From Centroberyx gerrardi (Eukaryota; Chordata; Actinopteri; Beryciformes; Berycidae), in assembly GCF_048128805.1 (NCBI RefSeq), contig NC_136008.1, positions 13,893,572-13,957,571 on the forward strand: a stretch of DNA of 64,000 bases, read 5' to 3'. The notes beneath the pieces were generated by a model. It was not told the DNA's origin. It was given only the letters and a program-made list of their open reading frames with translations, and searched no databases. The position numbers and the translations under genes were made by a program. Positions within the stretch are counted from its first letter, which is position 1; every line of letters begins with the position of its first letter. Below, in pieces: positions 1-13,300 of the stretch.

Positions 1-306
1 GTGTAATCCTTCAGTTGAAGTGAAACCATAAATATCACCAAAACTGGAATTAGAAGGTTTCCACATGACAACAGTGATATCACGCACAAAGCAGAAGTAA
101 ATGCAACAGTGATTGAAGGGTTTCACATCCTGTGATTTATATATAGTCTCAAAATTAGAATATGTTTATCTCCAAGGCGATTTTTTTTTACCTCAGTTAA
201 AATCCTTCCTCTTCTCCTATTCTTTCTTTTCTTCATAACAGTATGGGGATAAATAAAACTCCATATCAAAAAAATCTGTGTCTGCCTCCCCTCTCCACCC
301 CTGCAG
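1..306. other. Intron of atp8b2 (upstream exon outside window)
   Basis: No coding signal is seen. The stretch ends in a pyrimidine-rich tract and an AG acceptor at 305-306 before the first visible atp8b2 exon. Confidence 0.6.
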
Positions 307-616
307 GTGCTCATATCGGAGTTGGTATCTCAGGTCAGGAGGGGATCCAGGCTGTACTGGCCAGTGACTACTCCTTCTCCCAGTTCCGCTTCCTGCAGCG
401 CCTCCTGCTGGTCCACGGCCGCTGGTCCTACCTGCGCATGTGCCGCTTCCTCTGCTACTTCTTCTACAAGAACTTTGCCTTCACCATGGTGCACTTCTGG
501 TTCGGCTTCTTCTGCGGCTTCTCTGCCCAGGTCAGAGAGCAGAGGTCATGGGGTCAACCTAATGGTGGGGTCAGCATTAGGAATCAGGGGTTAGGGAAAT
601 TACAATCCTAATTTTC

Positions 617-662
<46 letters not shown>

Positions 663-1221
663 TTCTCTCTCTTCTAGACGGTGTATGATCAGTACTTCAT
701 CACGCTCTACAACATTGTCTACACCTCCCTCCCTGTGCTGGCCATGGGGATATTTGACCAGGTTCGTTCAAATGAATACTAAGTATAGAACATACATGTA
801 CACAAATTAAGACCACATATCCTTTCCATGAGATAGACCAGGCAGGTGAAATCTATCATCCCTTTTTTATTACTGCAGGATGTTCCTGAGCAAAGGAGTC
901 TGGAGTATCCGAAGCTGTATGAGCCTGGCCAGCTCAACCTGCTCTTCAACAAGAGAGAGTTCTTCATCTGCATCGCCCAGGGCATCTACACCTCGGTGGT
1001 GCTGTTCTTCGTTCCCTACGCCGTCCTGTCCAGCGCCACTCAGGGCACTGGAGAGCCCCTCGCCGACTACCAGACCTTTGCTGTCACCACGGCAACAGCC
1101 CTGGTCATCGTAGTCAGTGTACAGGTGAGAGGGGTCAGAGAGGTGTTTCCTTTCCTCACAGCTGGCAACTGCTGTACTTCAGTAGTGACTGTTTCACCGT
1201 AGTTCATTGGCACCTCTGTCT

Positions 1222-1273
<52 letters not shown>

Positions 1274-1435
1274 TGCTCTTGACACAGGCTTCTGGACAGT
1301 TATCAACCATGTGTTTGTGTGGGGCTCCCTGGGCTCCTACTTCACCATCATGTTCGCCTTGCACAGTCAGACTCTCTTCAGGATCTTTCCCAATCAGTTC
1401 CACTTTGTAGGTCGGTCACCTGCTCTCTTTTTATG

Positions 1436-1466
<31 letters not shown>

Positions 1467-1958
1467 TTCCTAAATATATACATACACACATATAAATACA
1501 TAGCTAAAGAGCTAAAAGCACTTATTCCACTAATGGGATCATCCACATGTAAATACTTGTGTGTGTATACGGTATCTGTGAGACGCATTATATTTCAAAA
1601 CTGTTTTTGTACGTCTGTGTGTTTGTGCGTGCAGGTAGTGCCCAGAGCACGTTATTGCAACCGGTTGTGTGGTTAACTATTGCATTGGCAACAGTGATAT
1701 GCATAGTTCCAGTTCTGGCATTCCGCTTCCTCAAGCTGGACCTCAAACCGCAGCTCTCCGACACGGTGAGAAAACACACACAAACACACACTTGCAACAC
1801 CGATGTGTCCATCTGCTTCATTGTGACGTGTGTGTTGTCTCGTTTCTAACTAGCCTAAAGTCAGCTCATGAACTCAGGCAATGATTAACTGCACTGATTA
1901 GTGTGAGTGTGTGATCATGTGTATATGTGTTTGCATGTGTATTCACACGCATGAATGT

Positions 1959-2019
<61 letters not shown>

Positions 2020-3431
2020 TGTGTGTTTGTGCTGGTGTGTGCTTCCCATCACTGACATCATGCTCTCTCTTTGTACCCGTAAATATTGACTCAATCAGTG
2101 TATCCTAATGACCTTGAGTTCCCGTTAGTAAACATGTAGCAAATCCATGTTTGGTCTTGTCAGTCACTTATTGTGGGGTCTAAACTAGCTGGTCAGCTAA
2201 CCAAAGCCATTGTCAGGGTGAGGGGAAATAATTCATCTAGGGAAGGTTTGATTTGTTTGTATTTTTTCACCAGCTATAATGACTGTGTTCTGTTGTGGGC
2301 TTGGGTGGGAATTTTGAATTTTTGAGTTGAGGAGTTTTGAGTTTTACTGAGCTTGAGCAACAGTTAGGAAAGAGGATTAAAGTCAGTTTGATCAACCAAT
2401 GGAGTGCACAATTCAACATGCGCAGGATCTCGAATGACCACCTGATTTAGTTCAACCTGAAAGTGATGATGAACCAACATAACATTGAATTCAGTCATTA
2501 TGTTGTTACATTCTGCTGTCACTCTTCATTTTCATCCTCCATCCCCCCCCCCCCCCCCCCTCCAGGTGCGCTACACCCAGCTGGTGCGGCAGAAGAAGCG
2601 AAAGCCGGTAGGTCGCAGCGTGGGAGGCGTGCGGGGCGGCGTGGGCAGCGTGTCAGAGGGCCGTCTGGGCGCTCGCGGAGGCTCCAGGAGGTCAGGCTAC
2701 GCCTTCGCCCACCAGGAGGGCTTTGGAGAGCTGATCACCTCAGGGAAGAACATGAGGCTCTCCTCTCTGGCCCTGGCCACCTTCGCCTCCAGACACAGCT
2801 CCAGCTGGATCGACACGCTCCGCAAGAAGAAACACACACACACTCACACTCCGCCCAGCGCCTCGGGGGAGTGCAGCCCAGCGCCCAGTTACGTCTCTGG
2901 GTCGGTTCCGCCGCTGTCGAACTCGTCCTCCGTTCTGGGCGGGTCGCAGGATACACCCATGGAGGAGGGAACGCACACGCCGCCGGCCCAGAACGCACAG
3001 GCCGATCCCGTTCCCGCTCCCGTTCCGTCTACACACACCCCACCAGCTTCAGCACCAGCTTCAGAACCGGCCTCGTCCCAACCTCCAGCGCAGGTCCCCA
3101 GTGTTGCTGTTCTCACCCCCACATCAGTGAAGTGTCCTGGGGGAGACTCGCCTGGAGGTTGGACGCTCAGCCTGGGGACTGTGCAGGTGAGCTGTTGTCC
3201 TTTCTCATTCATGTATCCACATCAAAAACAAAACACCCCCAGTAAAATCACACTGACAATCTTATGTTCCACCTACACCACTTCAAACCCTTTTGAAAGC
3301 ATACTAATGGCAAGTCTTCCTCTGTCCAATAGGAGGCTCTGTTTGGGTGGAAGGGCATTGCTGCTCGCACCAGTGGATCCAGCAGCCCAGGCCCACCCTC
3401 TGTTGCCAAGGAAACCAGACACACTGAGTGA
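307..3431 (+). CDS. atp8b2: Phospholipid-transporting P4-ATPase, ATP8B2-like, 3' part of gene
   Basis: This is the C-terminal part of a type IV P-type ATPase, a phospholipid flippase of the plasma or Golgi membrane that moves phospholipids to the cytosolic leaflet. The earlier exons lie left of the window. Coding exons by splice sites: 307-530, 678-761, 879-1124, 1272-1410, 1635-1765, 2566-3186, 3333-3431; the phases agree and the stop is TGA at 3429-3431. The first exon opens in the end of the P domain ([13 protein letters not shown]) and runs into the last membrane helices ([20 protein letters not shown]). Later exons hold the remaining helices and the conserved [14 protein letters not shown] and [10 protein letters not shown] stretches. 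The cytosolic tail carries [20 protein letters not shown] followed by [10 protein letters not shown] and [12 protein letters not shown], which I recall as typical of ATP8B2. The tail then extends in a Pro/Ser/Thr-rich stretch of about 130 residues that I do not recognise. Assignment to ATP8B2 rather than ATP8B1 or ATP8B4 rests on this tail and on il6r being next door, as in human. Confidence 0.88.
619..660. repeat. (TG)n microsatellite in atp8b2 intron
   Basis: Pure TG dinucleotide run of about 21 units, followed by a short pyrimidine tract and the acceptor at 676-677 of the next exon. Confidence 0.95.
1227..1271 (+). promoter_or_regulatory. (TG)21 tract forming the 3' splice site of an atp8b2 exon
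   Basis: A pure (TG)21 run at 1227-1268 is followed at once by TAG (1269-1271), and the exon starts at 1272. No polypyrimidine tract lies between repeat and acceptor; the only pyrimidine-rich bases are the few before the repeat. UG repeats beside acceptors are known binding sites for TDP-43 and CELF proteins, as at CFTR exon 9, so this exon may be length-sensitive or regulated. That last step is inference. Confidence 0.75.
1443..1466. repeat. (CA)n microsatellite in atp8b2 intron
   Basis: Pure CA run of 12 units, shortly after the donor at 1411. Confidence 0.95.
1766..2565 (+). other. 800-bp intron of atp8b2 with (GT)n and poly-C
   Basis: Intron between the last membrane-helix exon and the cytosolic-tail exon. 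It holds a (GT)n run at about 1964-2016 and a run of 18 C at 2543-2560 that serves as the pyrimidine tract of the acceptor (tccag, 2561-2565). Nothing else is recognised. Confidence 0.7.
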
Positions 3432-6070
3432 GACATATAGATGGAGGAATACATTGCCCCGCTACTGTCCACCAGATCGTATGGAATAGCTCAGTATTGA
3501 GCTTTGAATGTTTGGAATGACACCCCCGCTGTTGGGAAGCAAAGTATTTGGCAGATGTTCGCACACACATACACACACATACACATACAGGGTGTGATGT
3601 GTGCAGCTGCATCAATTCTTGCTTTTGCAGAGAGACATTGAGACATTGAGAGTACATGGACTCAAGCACTTGTGGTAATTAGAAGAAAAAAGGAACAAGC
3701 TACCCACAATCCACTTCTCTCCATTTCCCAACTGATACAACTCTGACATGAACTCTGCCCACTATAAATTATGGTTGAGATTTAATGAATTAATTGAATG
3801 ATGAACAGTTCTTAGATTGTAGAGTGTTTATGAACGACTGATCATGTGATTTACGTAACTGACGAATAGTGGCAGATGCAGCAGCAGTTGCCATCGAGAA
3901 CGTACTGAATCATCCAAGAAAGATTTCCTCTCAACCGTAACTGTGCTAAACGTGTCTCAAATAACAAAGATTAGCCTCACTCATGGCCAAACACACACAA
4001 TCACATATAGCATATCTCAAAATCAACAATGAGTTGAATGAATGAGTAGGATTACAAGACTTTCAGCCAATGATTGGCAGGCATTATTAGCCATAAAAGT
4101 GTTTTCTGTTAAAATAATATTCTCAAGTCTCTGTGTTCACTATAGTTCTCAGTGAGAACGGTATTTTCATTTACAGAACGCAGCAAGACTATTGTACTTT
4201 TTCTCTCATTGCTCCTTTTTCCTACTTCTCTTATGGCTCCTCCTATTGTTCTCTTTTCTTTCTTTGCATCATATTGGTGTGTATTAAGATGGCCAAATTA
4301 AGTTGCACTTTCAGGGAGGCTCTCAACTCTTCCTCCTTTTTGCAAGTTAGGCCTTTTGTGGTCTGAGAAAAGGCCAAATCATATAAATGTACCTCTGATG
4401 TAATGTCATAAATCCACAATCTGGAAAACTGAATGAAAGGTCAAGGACTAAGAAATCAAACAAATGAATTACCACTGGCTTACTTTAGGTTGGATTTGGG
4501 GGCAATGGAGAGAAAACTTGTGGTAATGGAATAATAATTTTGGACATAATCTGAAAGGCTTGTGTTTGTGAAATGCTCTGTCATCATCTTACAATGTGTG
4601 GGAACAGTTACGCTGATTCATATACACTTGAATGAAGTGTTTTTTAAGTTTTATTTGTCCATGAATGAAGGGAAGAGTTTGAGGATGTTCATGCCTTAAC
4701 AAAGCCAAAATACTGGTCCTCCAAACTCCCTGCAGTATCTGTTTCATCATGTAGCTCTGCTGTACCAGAAGAGTATAGATTACCAAGTGTGTTGCAAGTG
4801 CTCCTGTTAAATACTGACTCCAGATCAGGGGTAAGATAATCATCAAGCAGGAGAAGCAGAAGGAGAATGATGCAAACCTGTTCGTAGACCTGTGCCTATA
4901 AGGACGTCTCTTACAGTCGCAAAGCAGCTGTCCGGACGAAATGAACCAGAGTGTTGGTATGGTGTGTGAAAATAAGAGAAAACCTGTTGGAAATGAATGT
5001 TGAGTGTTTGGCCCTGTGGATTGTTAAAGCAGGGGTCAGCTGTTAGGTGGCATTATGGAGCTGTTGAATAGTGATCAATAAACACGTCCTCTCACTTTTA
5101 CAGGAGGGGAACATACTATGTGTCCATGCAGATGTGATTTCTAGCAACTGACAGCCTTACAGTAACTAAGGGGTTTAGGTTAGTCAAAGCGATAATGTGC
5201 TGTAAAAAACGATACCATTAAAAATAATCATTTAGGAAACCGCTGCAGCCCTGTGAAATCTGTGTATGTTATATATGAAGTTTATGTCGTATTTCTCTGT
5301 GAACCTAAAGAGGAAGTGCTGGGGTATGAAAAGAGATAACGTGAAACATAATTGACAGTGTGATTTGTTTTTTTTTCTTTTTTGATAAAAAAAATAACCA
5401 CAAAACGTGTGAGTTCATCTCTCCTAGTTTTCTTGGTTATTATAGTTTATGTTTATTATAGAGATGAACTAACAATAGAAACACAATAGAAAAGGTTATT
5501 TTGGGTTGTGTCCAAAAGTGTTCTGAATGTTCCCTTTCGAACAAGAACTCTAGTCACCCTATAATACATTTATGAAGGATATTATACAAATATCAGAGAC
5601 AAACTATAGGTTCCCATAAGAATAGCTAACAGAAAGTGTATTGAAGTCATCATAAACGCACTTACAGTTGTATGATGACAATATTATAGTGATTTTTCTG
5701 TAGGGTTTGCATCTCGTTACAGGTTTTGTATTTTCACCATCATGAACCTTGGGGGGATTTCCTCTTTGACACTGAAACAACCCTCTGAAACAACGCTGAG
5801 CAAGGGGAAGAGACCTGGGATTTCACAATAACGGGTCTTTGGACAGCAGACTGCTGCCAGAGGGGAAGCCTGTGCTGCACTCGTCCTCTGGAAACAGTCT
5901 TGTATATACTGACAGGCAGTTGCTTCTGCGGACGGACGACGGTCATGTGAAAGTTTGATGGAGTCACAACAGTTTCTCTGGCTGCCGTGGAGTCCAGCTG
6001 TTGCTTGTCTGCATGTAGGTGATGATGATGTGTGAGCGATGATTCGGTGAAGGGAGATTCATGCGCAAAC
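3432..6070. other. atp8b2 3' UTR and atp8b2-il6r intergenic region
   Basis: No open frame with family resemblance is seen. An AATAAA follows the atp8b2 stop by about 1.65 kb, so much of this may be 3' UTR. The right end (about 5740-6070) should hold the il6r promoter and 5' UTR; I see no clear TATA box there. Confidence 0.5.
5078..5083 (+). terminator. Candidate polyadenylation signal of atp8b2
   Basis: AATAAA hexamer on the coding strand downstream of the atp8b2 stop. It is the clearest hexamer I noticed in the interval. Its use is not proven by sequence alone. Confidence 0.35.
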
Positions 6071-7273
6071 ATGCGGATTTTTCTCCCTTTACTGTGCGCG
6101 CTGTGCGTCCTGCCAGCCCACAGCATATTCGAGGGAACCTGTCTTAGAAAAGGTAAGCTCCCAACTTTACAATAAGCTTAAGTAAATGTTGGCCTCTTGA
6201 TGTGGTCTCTGCTAGCCTAGAACTCCTACTACTACTACTACTTCTACTTCTACTGGATTTGCTCAAAATATTGGCAACATAAGGCTGAACAAGCTAATGA
6301 AGGTGTGATGCAAGGGGACATTTGGGCGTTTAAAAAGTAAAATAATAACTTATTTCTCAATGTTTATATATAATTACACAGCAACGAAATCTAAGCTTGT
6401 TTTATTTGCTATGAGGCCCATCACTTATTTTCTGGGTCAGATTCTTTTCATTCATTTTCATGTGGTTATATCTTGAGAAAGATAAATCACAGCAACCAGA
6501 AAACATATTGTTCTGCAAAACATTATTTGCAGTTTGAGTAGAATTCTGTTTAACAACTCAGAATTTTAAATTAGATTTTATTACTGTGGAACTTCATAGA
6601 TTTGCATCATAGTTAACAGAAATGGGGTTGGATAATTTAGCAGCTTATTGAATAGTTGATGAAGAAATATCTAGAGCACTGACAGATGCTAATTAGCTGC
6701 AGTGCGGTCTTATTCTACTGTAATAGATACTGAAATAGATGCTTTGCTCACTGTTGATTTACTTTGCTTGAAACTGTTGTTTTGAAAAGCTTGGTGAAAG
6801 CTGAGAAAAATTATTTTCATATCAGTCATTTTCCCCCAAAAGTACGACTAACTATTGCTGTTTTAAATTGTCGAATTGTGAATTTTCTAATCAGATAATG
6901 TCCCTTCAAAAGTTACTCTTGCTTCTCTCCTGGCACTAAGTTCTTTTTCTTATTTTCATCATTTAGCTCAGACTGGACCCAAGCCCTGAATTACAGCAGC
7001 GATGGCTACAATAACATTGTTTAGGGTTTGGCTTCATTGACTGCTTGGATAGGCCAGAGAGAATTTCTCCTGGCCACTCAGCGTCTCATGAAGTATGTTA
7101 ACATACCAAAACTATTCATCCAAATGGATGTTACAGGGCCAGGCAGTTTCAAACTGGGACAAACAAGTTCACAGGTCTTCACATAACGCAAACAAATCCA
7201 TGCAGTTTTGCCCTTTTTCAGCTGCAGAGCCTTTTATTCCCCATTACTGATTTCTAGGAAAACGATGGAGCAC

Positions 7274-7309
<36 letters not shown>

Positions 7310-10300
7310 GAAGAGAGAGAGAGAGTGTGTGTTTGCACTACATGGGCAGTGGACTTTTGACATTACATGAGTAAATTCAGGACAGGAGCCTGTATACACA
7401 AATACATCTGTGACTTGTCTCAACTAAAAGAGTCATGTAGTGTTAATAAGTTGTGGGAGTTCTCTGCATAATCAAATAATCTGAATAATTCTAGGAGATG
7501 TGAGAAATGTTGAGAAATGAGAGATGAGGCAGAGAGGGGATGTGAAGCAAAGATTTAAGGCAGAGGAGAGATATATTGAAAGAGGAAGTAAAAAGGAGTT
7601 AGTAATTTTAGTTATGCAACTTTGCATCCTATCTGTGCTGCCCTTTCAACCACAACCAACACTCAGGACAAAATAATTAGTAATTTTATACCAAAGAAGA
7701 TGAATATACACTAAACAAGTCTCAAATTCACACAATTTATTTATAGCAAAAAAAAAATACACTAATAAATGGCACTTGCGGAGGCACACACGCTGATTCA
7801 CAATCATTCTACAAATGATATTAATTGTTTTTTGTGTCTGTCCAGACCCTCCACCTGGTGTGCTGGTGTTATCCCCAGGCAGTAAGCTGGCCCTGGCCTG
7901 CAGTGGCCAGGTGAAGGTGGATGGAGTAAAGGTTACCATGACCAGAGACAGCCCAGACAAAAACAGAGCAGGGAGCCCTTTGGACGCAAAGCCAGCCAGT
8001 GTTAGTGGACAAGACGGTATTGGAAACAACAGTGGCGCTTTAGGGCAAAGAGACAAACATGGCATGGAGGATTCTGTAAGTGAAGGATACTACACCCGCC
8101 CCACTGAGGCAGGAGTCAACATTGTGACCGGAGAGAATGGAGAAAGTGTAACGAAGAGCGAGTATGAAGAGCGGACCAGTCAACTCGGATATACGGACAC
8201 AGGACACAAAGCCAGTCCCACCGCTCCAACTCTTCAGCCAACCAGTGTGAGCAGACCGGTGGTGGAGGCTGTATCCGATTGGCAGGCTGAAGAGGCGGAC
8301 AGTGAAGATGACTGTGAGGAAGAGGAGGAGGAGGAGGAGGAGGAGGAAGGAGGGGGTGGGAGCAGGGTGACGAGGGGCCTGAGAACTAGGCCACAGTGGA
8401 AGTGGAACGGGAGGACAGTGAGGGCAGGAGAGACAGACTGGGGAGAAGTCATGTTTGAGAGGAGCGGGAGGACGCTGTCTCTGCCCTCAGTAAGAGTAGC
8501 AGACTCTGGGAAGTACAGCTGTCATCACAGGGGCAAAATGCTTTTCTCATTTAAAGTGATTGTTGCAGGTGAGTCACACTGGCAATGAAGTCATAATGGC
8601 AATAGGTTTGTTCTCTCATGTTTCAATTAGAAAAAAGAAAAAAAACGCCGTCTCAACATAACAGGCAGTCTGTACATAGTGTTCAAAGAGATGACTCCAG
8701 ATATTCCATATATTTAGAGTATTGTAATATAATTTTATCTAATTTCAGTATGTGCATATGACATCTTTATCTTTATTCTTTCTTAATGGATTTGTTTTGT
8801 CACAGAGGGATTGTGATAGCATGACGATCTTGGTCTGTGGAATACATTATGGCATAATAAAAGACGCTCTCATCCTGACTTTCTTTATTTGGTGGTAATG
8901 GCTTCATGATGTCATATACAAATATTTTAGTTTTGTCAAAGTCTTCTTTATTTTTTATTTCTTTTTTCCTGTTTTCTTTCTCTCATGATAATTAAAAAAT
9001 ACTGTATGTCTCCAGTGAGTGGGAGTGTGGTTGTCTGTCTATCAGCATCTGTCCAGGGTTTTTCCCCGCCTTCTGCTCAGTGCATGCTCCATTGACCATG
9101 CAATGGGCTCCAGTCCCCAGTGACCCTGAATAGAAATAAGCAAGTAAAGACAATAAATGAATGAATGAATGAATGTATCTCTCCATGTCTTCTATATTTA
9201 TCAGATCCTCCTGAGTACCCCATTCTGTCCTGCTATAAAAAGTCGCCCAGCAGTAAGATTCGCTGTGAGTGGACGCCACAGCAGCCCATCACCATCCGCC
9301 CTTACTGTTACCTCTTCCTCAGTAAAGAGTAAGAACAGACAAATCCCCTTATCCTCTCTATTCTCTACTTCAGGGACTCTGATTGCCTCATATGAATTGG
9401 CAAATAAAGTCATCTTCTTCAGAGATGTCACGGTACCCGATCTCTTTCTCTCTCTCACTCTCTCTCTAGCCCATCAGTCTGTGTGAGTGACCCAGTTTTC
9501 TCTCTCTCTCCCTCCTTCTACCCGACCCTGTACTCCCTCTCACCCCTCAGTAGGTCAAAGACATTCTCTCGTTCAGAGTGCTCCTACTCCCCCCGGCTGT
9601 CCCGCTGCTGGTGTGCTCTGGACCACAACGAGGACGAGCTGAGAGTGCTACACATGGCCTACCTGTGTGTCACGAGCACCATGGGAAACGCCACCAGCTC
9701 TCTACTGAACTTCAGACCCCTGAGCATTCGTAAGTGAGCGTGTCCAGGCAGGTGTGTCTATGTGTGTCTATCTGAGCTGAAGTGTAACTAAGACATATTT
9801 CCTCGTATTCCTTCCCGCTCCCTCAGTAAAGCCGGACCCTCCGTCAGCGGTGGCCGTCCGACAGGAGGAGGGTCAGGAGAGAAGGCTGAGGGTCACCTGG
9901 GGTTTACCTTGCTCCTGGAAGCCTCAAGACCGCTATTATGGACTTGACTATGAGATCAGCTACCGACCCGCCAAGCCCCTGGGGCCTCATGCATCACAGG
10001 TGCATGCTGGTAGACCAGTAGACATGTGGTTGTGTATCCGCACATGCAAGTCTGTGTGTTTGTGCATGTGTGCGTACGTGTACTGTCTGTGTGTGTGTTT
10101 GTCTTGTCACAGTTCAACAGTCCAGTGCACTAGTATTTCCTGACAGTGTCACAATGCACGGTCTGCTCTGTTGCTTGACAATGGATCCAGTGTCAGTTAC
10201 ATTTCTGTGATTTTTTATACATTTTTGAAAATGTTCATTTTGAGTGTGTGCGTGTTTATCTGTTTACCTGATTGTCTCTCTGTATGTGTCTATGTAGATA

Positions 10301-13300
10301 GAGATCATCAAAGACCGGTTCTACACCATCACTGATGCATTGCCTGGTGTTGAGTACCTGATCCAGCTCAGAACTAGAGAGGAATATGATGGTCTTTGGA
10401 GTAACTGGAGTACACCCGTCTACGCCCGCAGCTGGACAGGTAGTTACATGTAAATGCACGTGCACATACAATCATACACACACACACACAAATAACCACA
10501 TCAAGGAAAATAAGACTGTCAAATCAAGACATTTTATATTTACATAAGAAGACAGTGGAAGTCGGTTCCCAATGGGTCAGAGAACATAAAGTAGAAAATG
10601 TTGGAAACTGTATAATGCACAAAACAAGTGATTTATTTGCTAGAAATAGTGTTAACAAATATAAGCACTTCAAAGCAATAAATGAACACAAATACAGGCT
10701 TGGTTTAGCAGCTACTCGTTTCAAGTTTGGCATTCTCAGGCTACCTGAGAATCACTGGTTTTGTGCATTACACGGTTTCCCACCTTTTCTACTTCATTTT
10801 ATATTTACAACAGGCATTTAGCTGACACTCTTATCCAGAGCAACTTAAAATAAGCAAGGACTCGCCAACATGCTCAGGACCCATTAATCAGAAACAATGA
10901 CTTGAAAGTGATGTACATTGAAGGGACCTGGCAAGCCTTGAGGTTTATCACCTCAGTGTGGCGTGATCCTCCCTGCCCACAGACAAAAGTAGCCATGACA
11001 ACCTTATGAGGCAGGACGCCTGTTTCCTTCCCTCATGATTGGATTTGTACAGAGGAGCCAAAGACGCTTAGTACATAAACAAACACGTGCGCACATACAT
11101 TCTTTATTCTTCCCTGAGTGAGTTTACACATGACACACCGCATGCACACAGGATTCTGGATAATAACTTGGTAAGATTCATTAATTCATTCATTCAAACC
11201 TTTATTTAAACTCGAAGAACCATTGAGGTTGCCCTCATTTACAATGATGTCGAGTTACAGACAAGATAAAAGTTAAAAATAAATAGGACAAGACATAGAT
11301 GAGAATAAAGAAAATCAATTAAAACAGTTACACATTGCGGCAGGGAGGTTTGTGATCATGGTTTTAAATTGTCCATAGGTTAGTAGAGTATTGATTTTTA
11401 GCGTGTGTTGAAGATCATTCCAAGAAATAGGGGCACTAAAATAAAAGGCTGACTTACCAAATTTAGACCGTGCTCGGGTACAGTAAGATTGTATTTGGAA
11501 TAAGTTTTTTACATGTATCCACATATGCTGATGTTCCATGCAAAATGAGATATCACCCCTTTAAAATGAAAGTGATACATTCTCTCACAAAATTTTGCTG
11601 GTATGAAAGTAAAACTCCTTTTGTTTGATAGACAAATACCAATATCATTTAGGATGGAGTGTTCTATATTATCGAACTACTGAATTTTAACTAATTCTTT
11701 TGGACTGAAACCCTTTATATATCTTGTACCCCAGTATACATGAATAAACCGAACAGTCTGAATATTACTATGGAACCTGAGTTTACACTCACTGCTAAAA
11801 CCAACACTTAACTGGAAAAAATATATGCATGCCTCAGTACTGTGTAATAATATCATATAACCCAAGTATCCAACTGGTCTTTTTCAAAATCTGGATCTGG
11901 GTTATTGTAAAGAAGATATGATATTAACATGCAATGATTTAAAGGTAGAATACTTGAGTATCAGAAATGGTAATGGGATATTGGTGTGCACATAAACCCA
12001 CTCGCTGTTTGTCTCTGAGTTGTGTCCAGTGAATCATGTTGTGAGCAGGAATTCAGTCCAGAACATTAGGACTGACCTCTGACTTCCCTTCATCTGGGAA
12101 CTAACCGCACTCCCAGCCTTATCAAGAACACCAAAATATACTGTGCTCTAAATATATGAGTGCTCACAGATCGCAGTCTGGATACACACACTGTCTACAA
12201 TATCTGCTCACATTTCACAATCTACAATCCACAATATAAACATTATTCTGTGTGAGAGACTTCCTCCCTGCCGAGGTTTTTGGTAGCATGTTATCTGGTG
12301 TGTTTGTCTGTATCCTCAGCTCAAGGGTCAACCGTGTTGTTGAGCGATGACCTGTCTAACACAATGGTAAGAGTCTCTCTCTCTCACTTTCTCTCTATTT
12401 CTCCCCTCTCACACACATGCTGCATATTTACTGATATCCCACCTATCTCACCCTGTCCTGTCTCTCATGCTACCTCCATATTCTCCAACCCACAGTATCC
12501 AATCTACGTAGACAAGGAAGGCTCCGGCGACTACATATCCGATGGTAAGAAGGCTAGGAGATATTAGTACTATGGGTGTTGTTTGTGTGGGAGAGAGAGA
12601 GAGAGAGAGAGAATGAGAGCGAGAGAGAGGGGAACTCTTAGATGTTGTCGTGCCAGAAATCCCCTCTGCCCCACTGGGCTTCAACAGGAAGCCATGTCAT
12701 CATAATAACTGAGGCTCAACAACGAAACAAGCCACAGGAAATTGGCTCAACACACCTATCGCACACATGCAGACACACACACACACACACACACACTTGC
12801 GTCTTTATTCTACCAACCCAGGTCCATTAGGATTTCTCACAACCTCTGCTGCATCATCTTCCTCCCCTCTTTTTCTTCCATTCCTCCCCAGTCCCTGAAC
12901 CAGAAGGCAGTGCGGAGGAGGTGTGGCATCCCGTCCTGTGGATCTCTGGCTCCTGCGTTCTCCTGTCAGTCACTCTGGCTGCTTATATATTCAGGTAGCA
13001 AATGCCGTCTCTTTCTGCACAACCACAATTAGCTCAACACTCTCTCATTCAAGCAAGATACCTGCTGTTAAATGTTGTCCTGGCCATTAGGCTTGGGCCG
13101 ATATTTGATATTACCGAATATATATATATATATATACTGTATATATATAGTTTTTCTGGAAATAGCAGGAATGAGCAAATTATACCATACCAAATGGCCA
13201 TTGTTTACTCCAATGCTTGAATAGTAAGATTACATTTTTAGGCTGTTAATAATAATACTTATTATTATTATAGCCTAGAAATTTGATGTCATTTGGAAGG

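Larger units (their letters stand above)
10440..12319 (+). other. Repeat-rich il6r intron after the WSXWS exon
   Basis: 1.9-kb intron holding a short dispersed repeat (about 10795-10850) and a LINE 3' fragment on the minus strand (about 11190-11540). The rest shows nothing I can name. Confidence 0.6.

Noticed and set aside
243-306. Possible ATG start for the first atp8b2 segment at 243
   Set aside because: This part is intron; the exon begins after the acceptor at 305-306 and continues a protein from outside the window.
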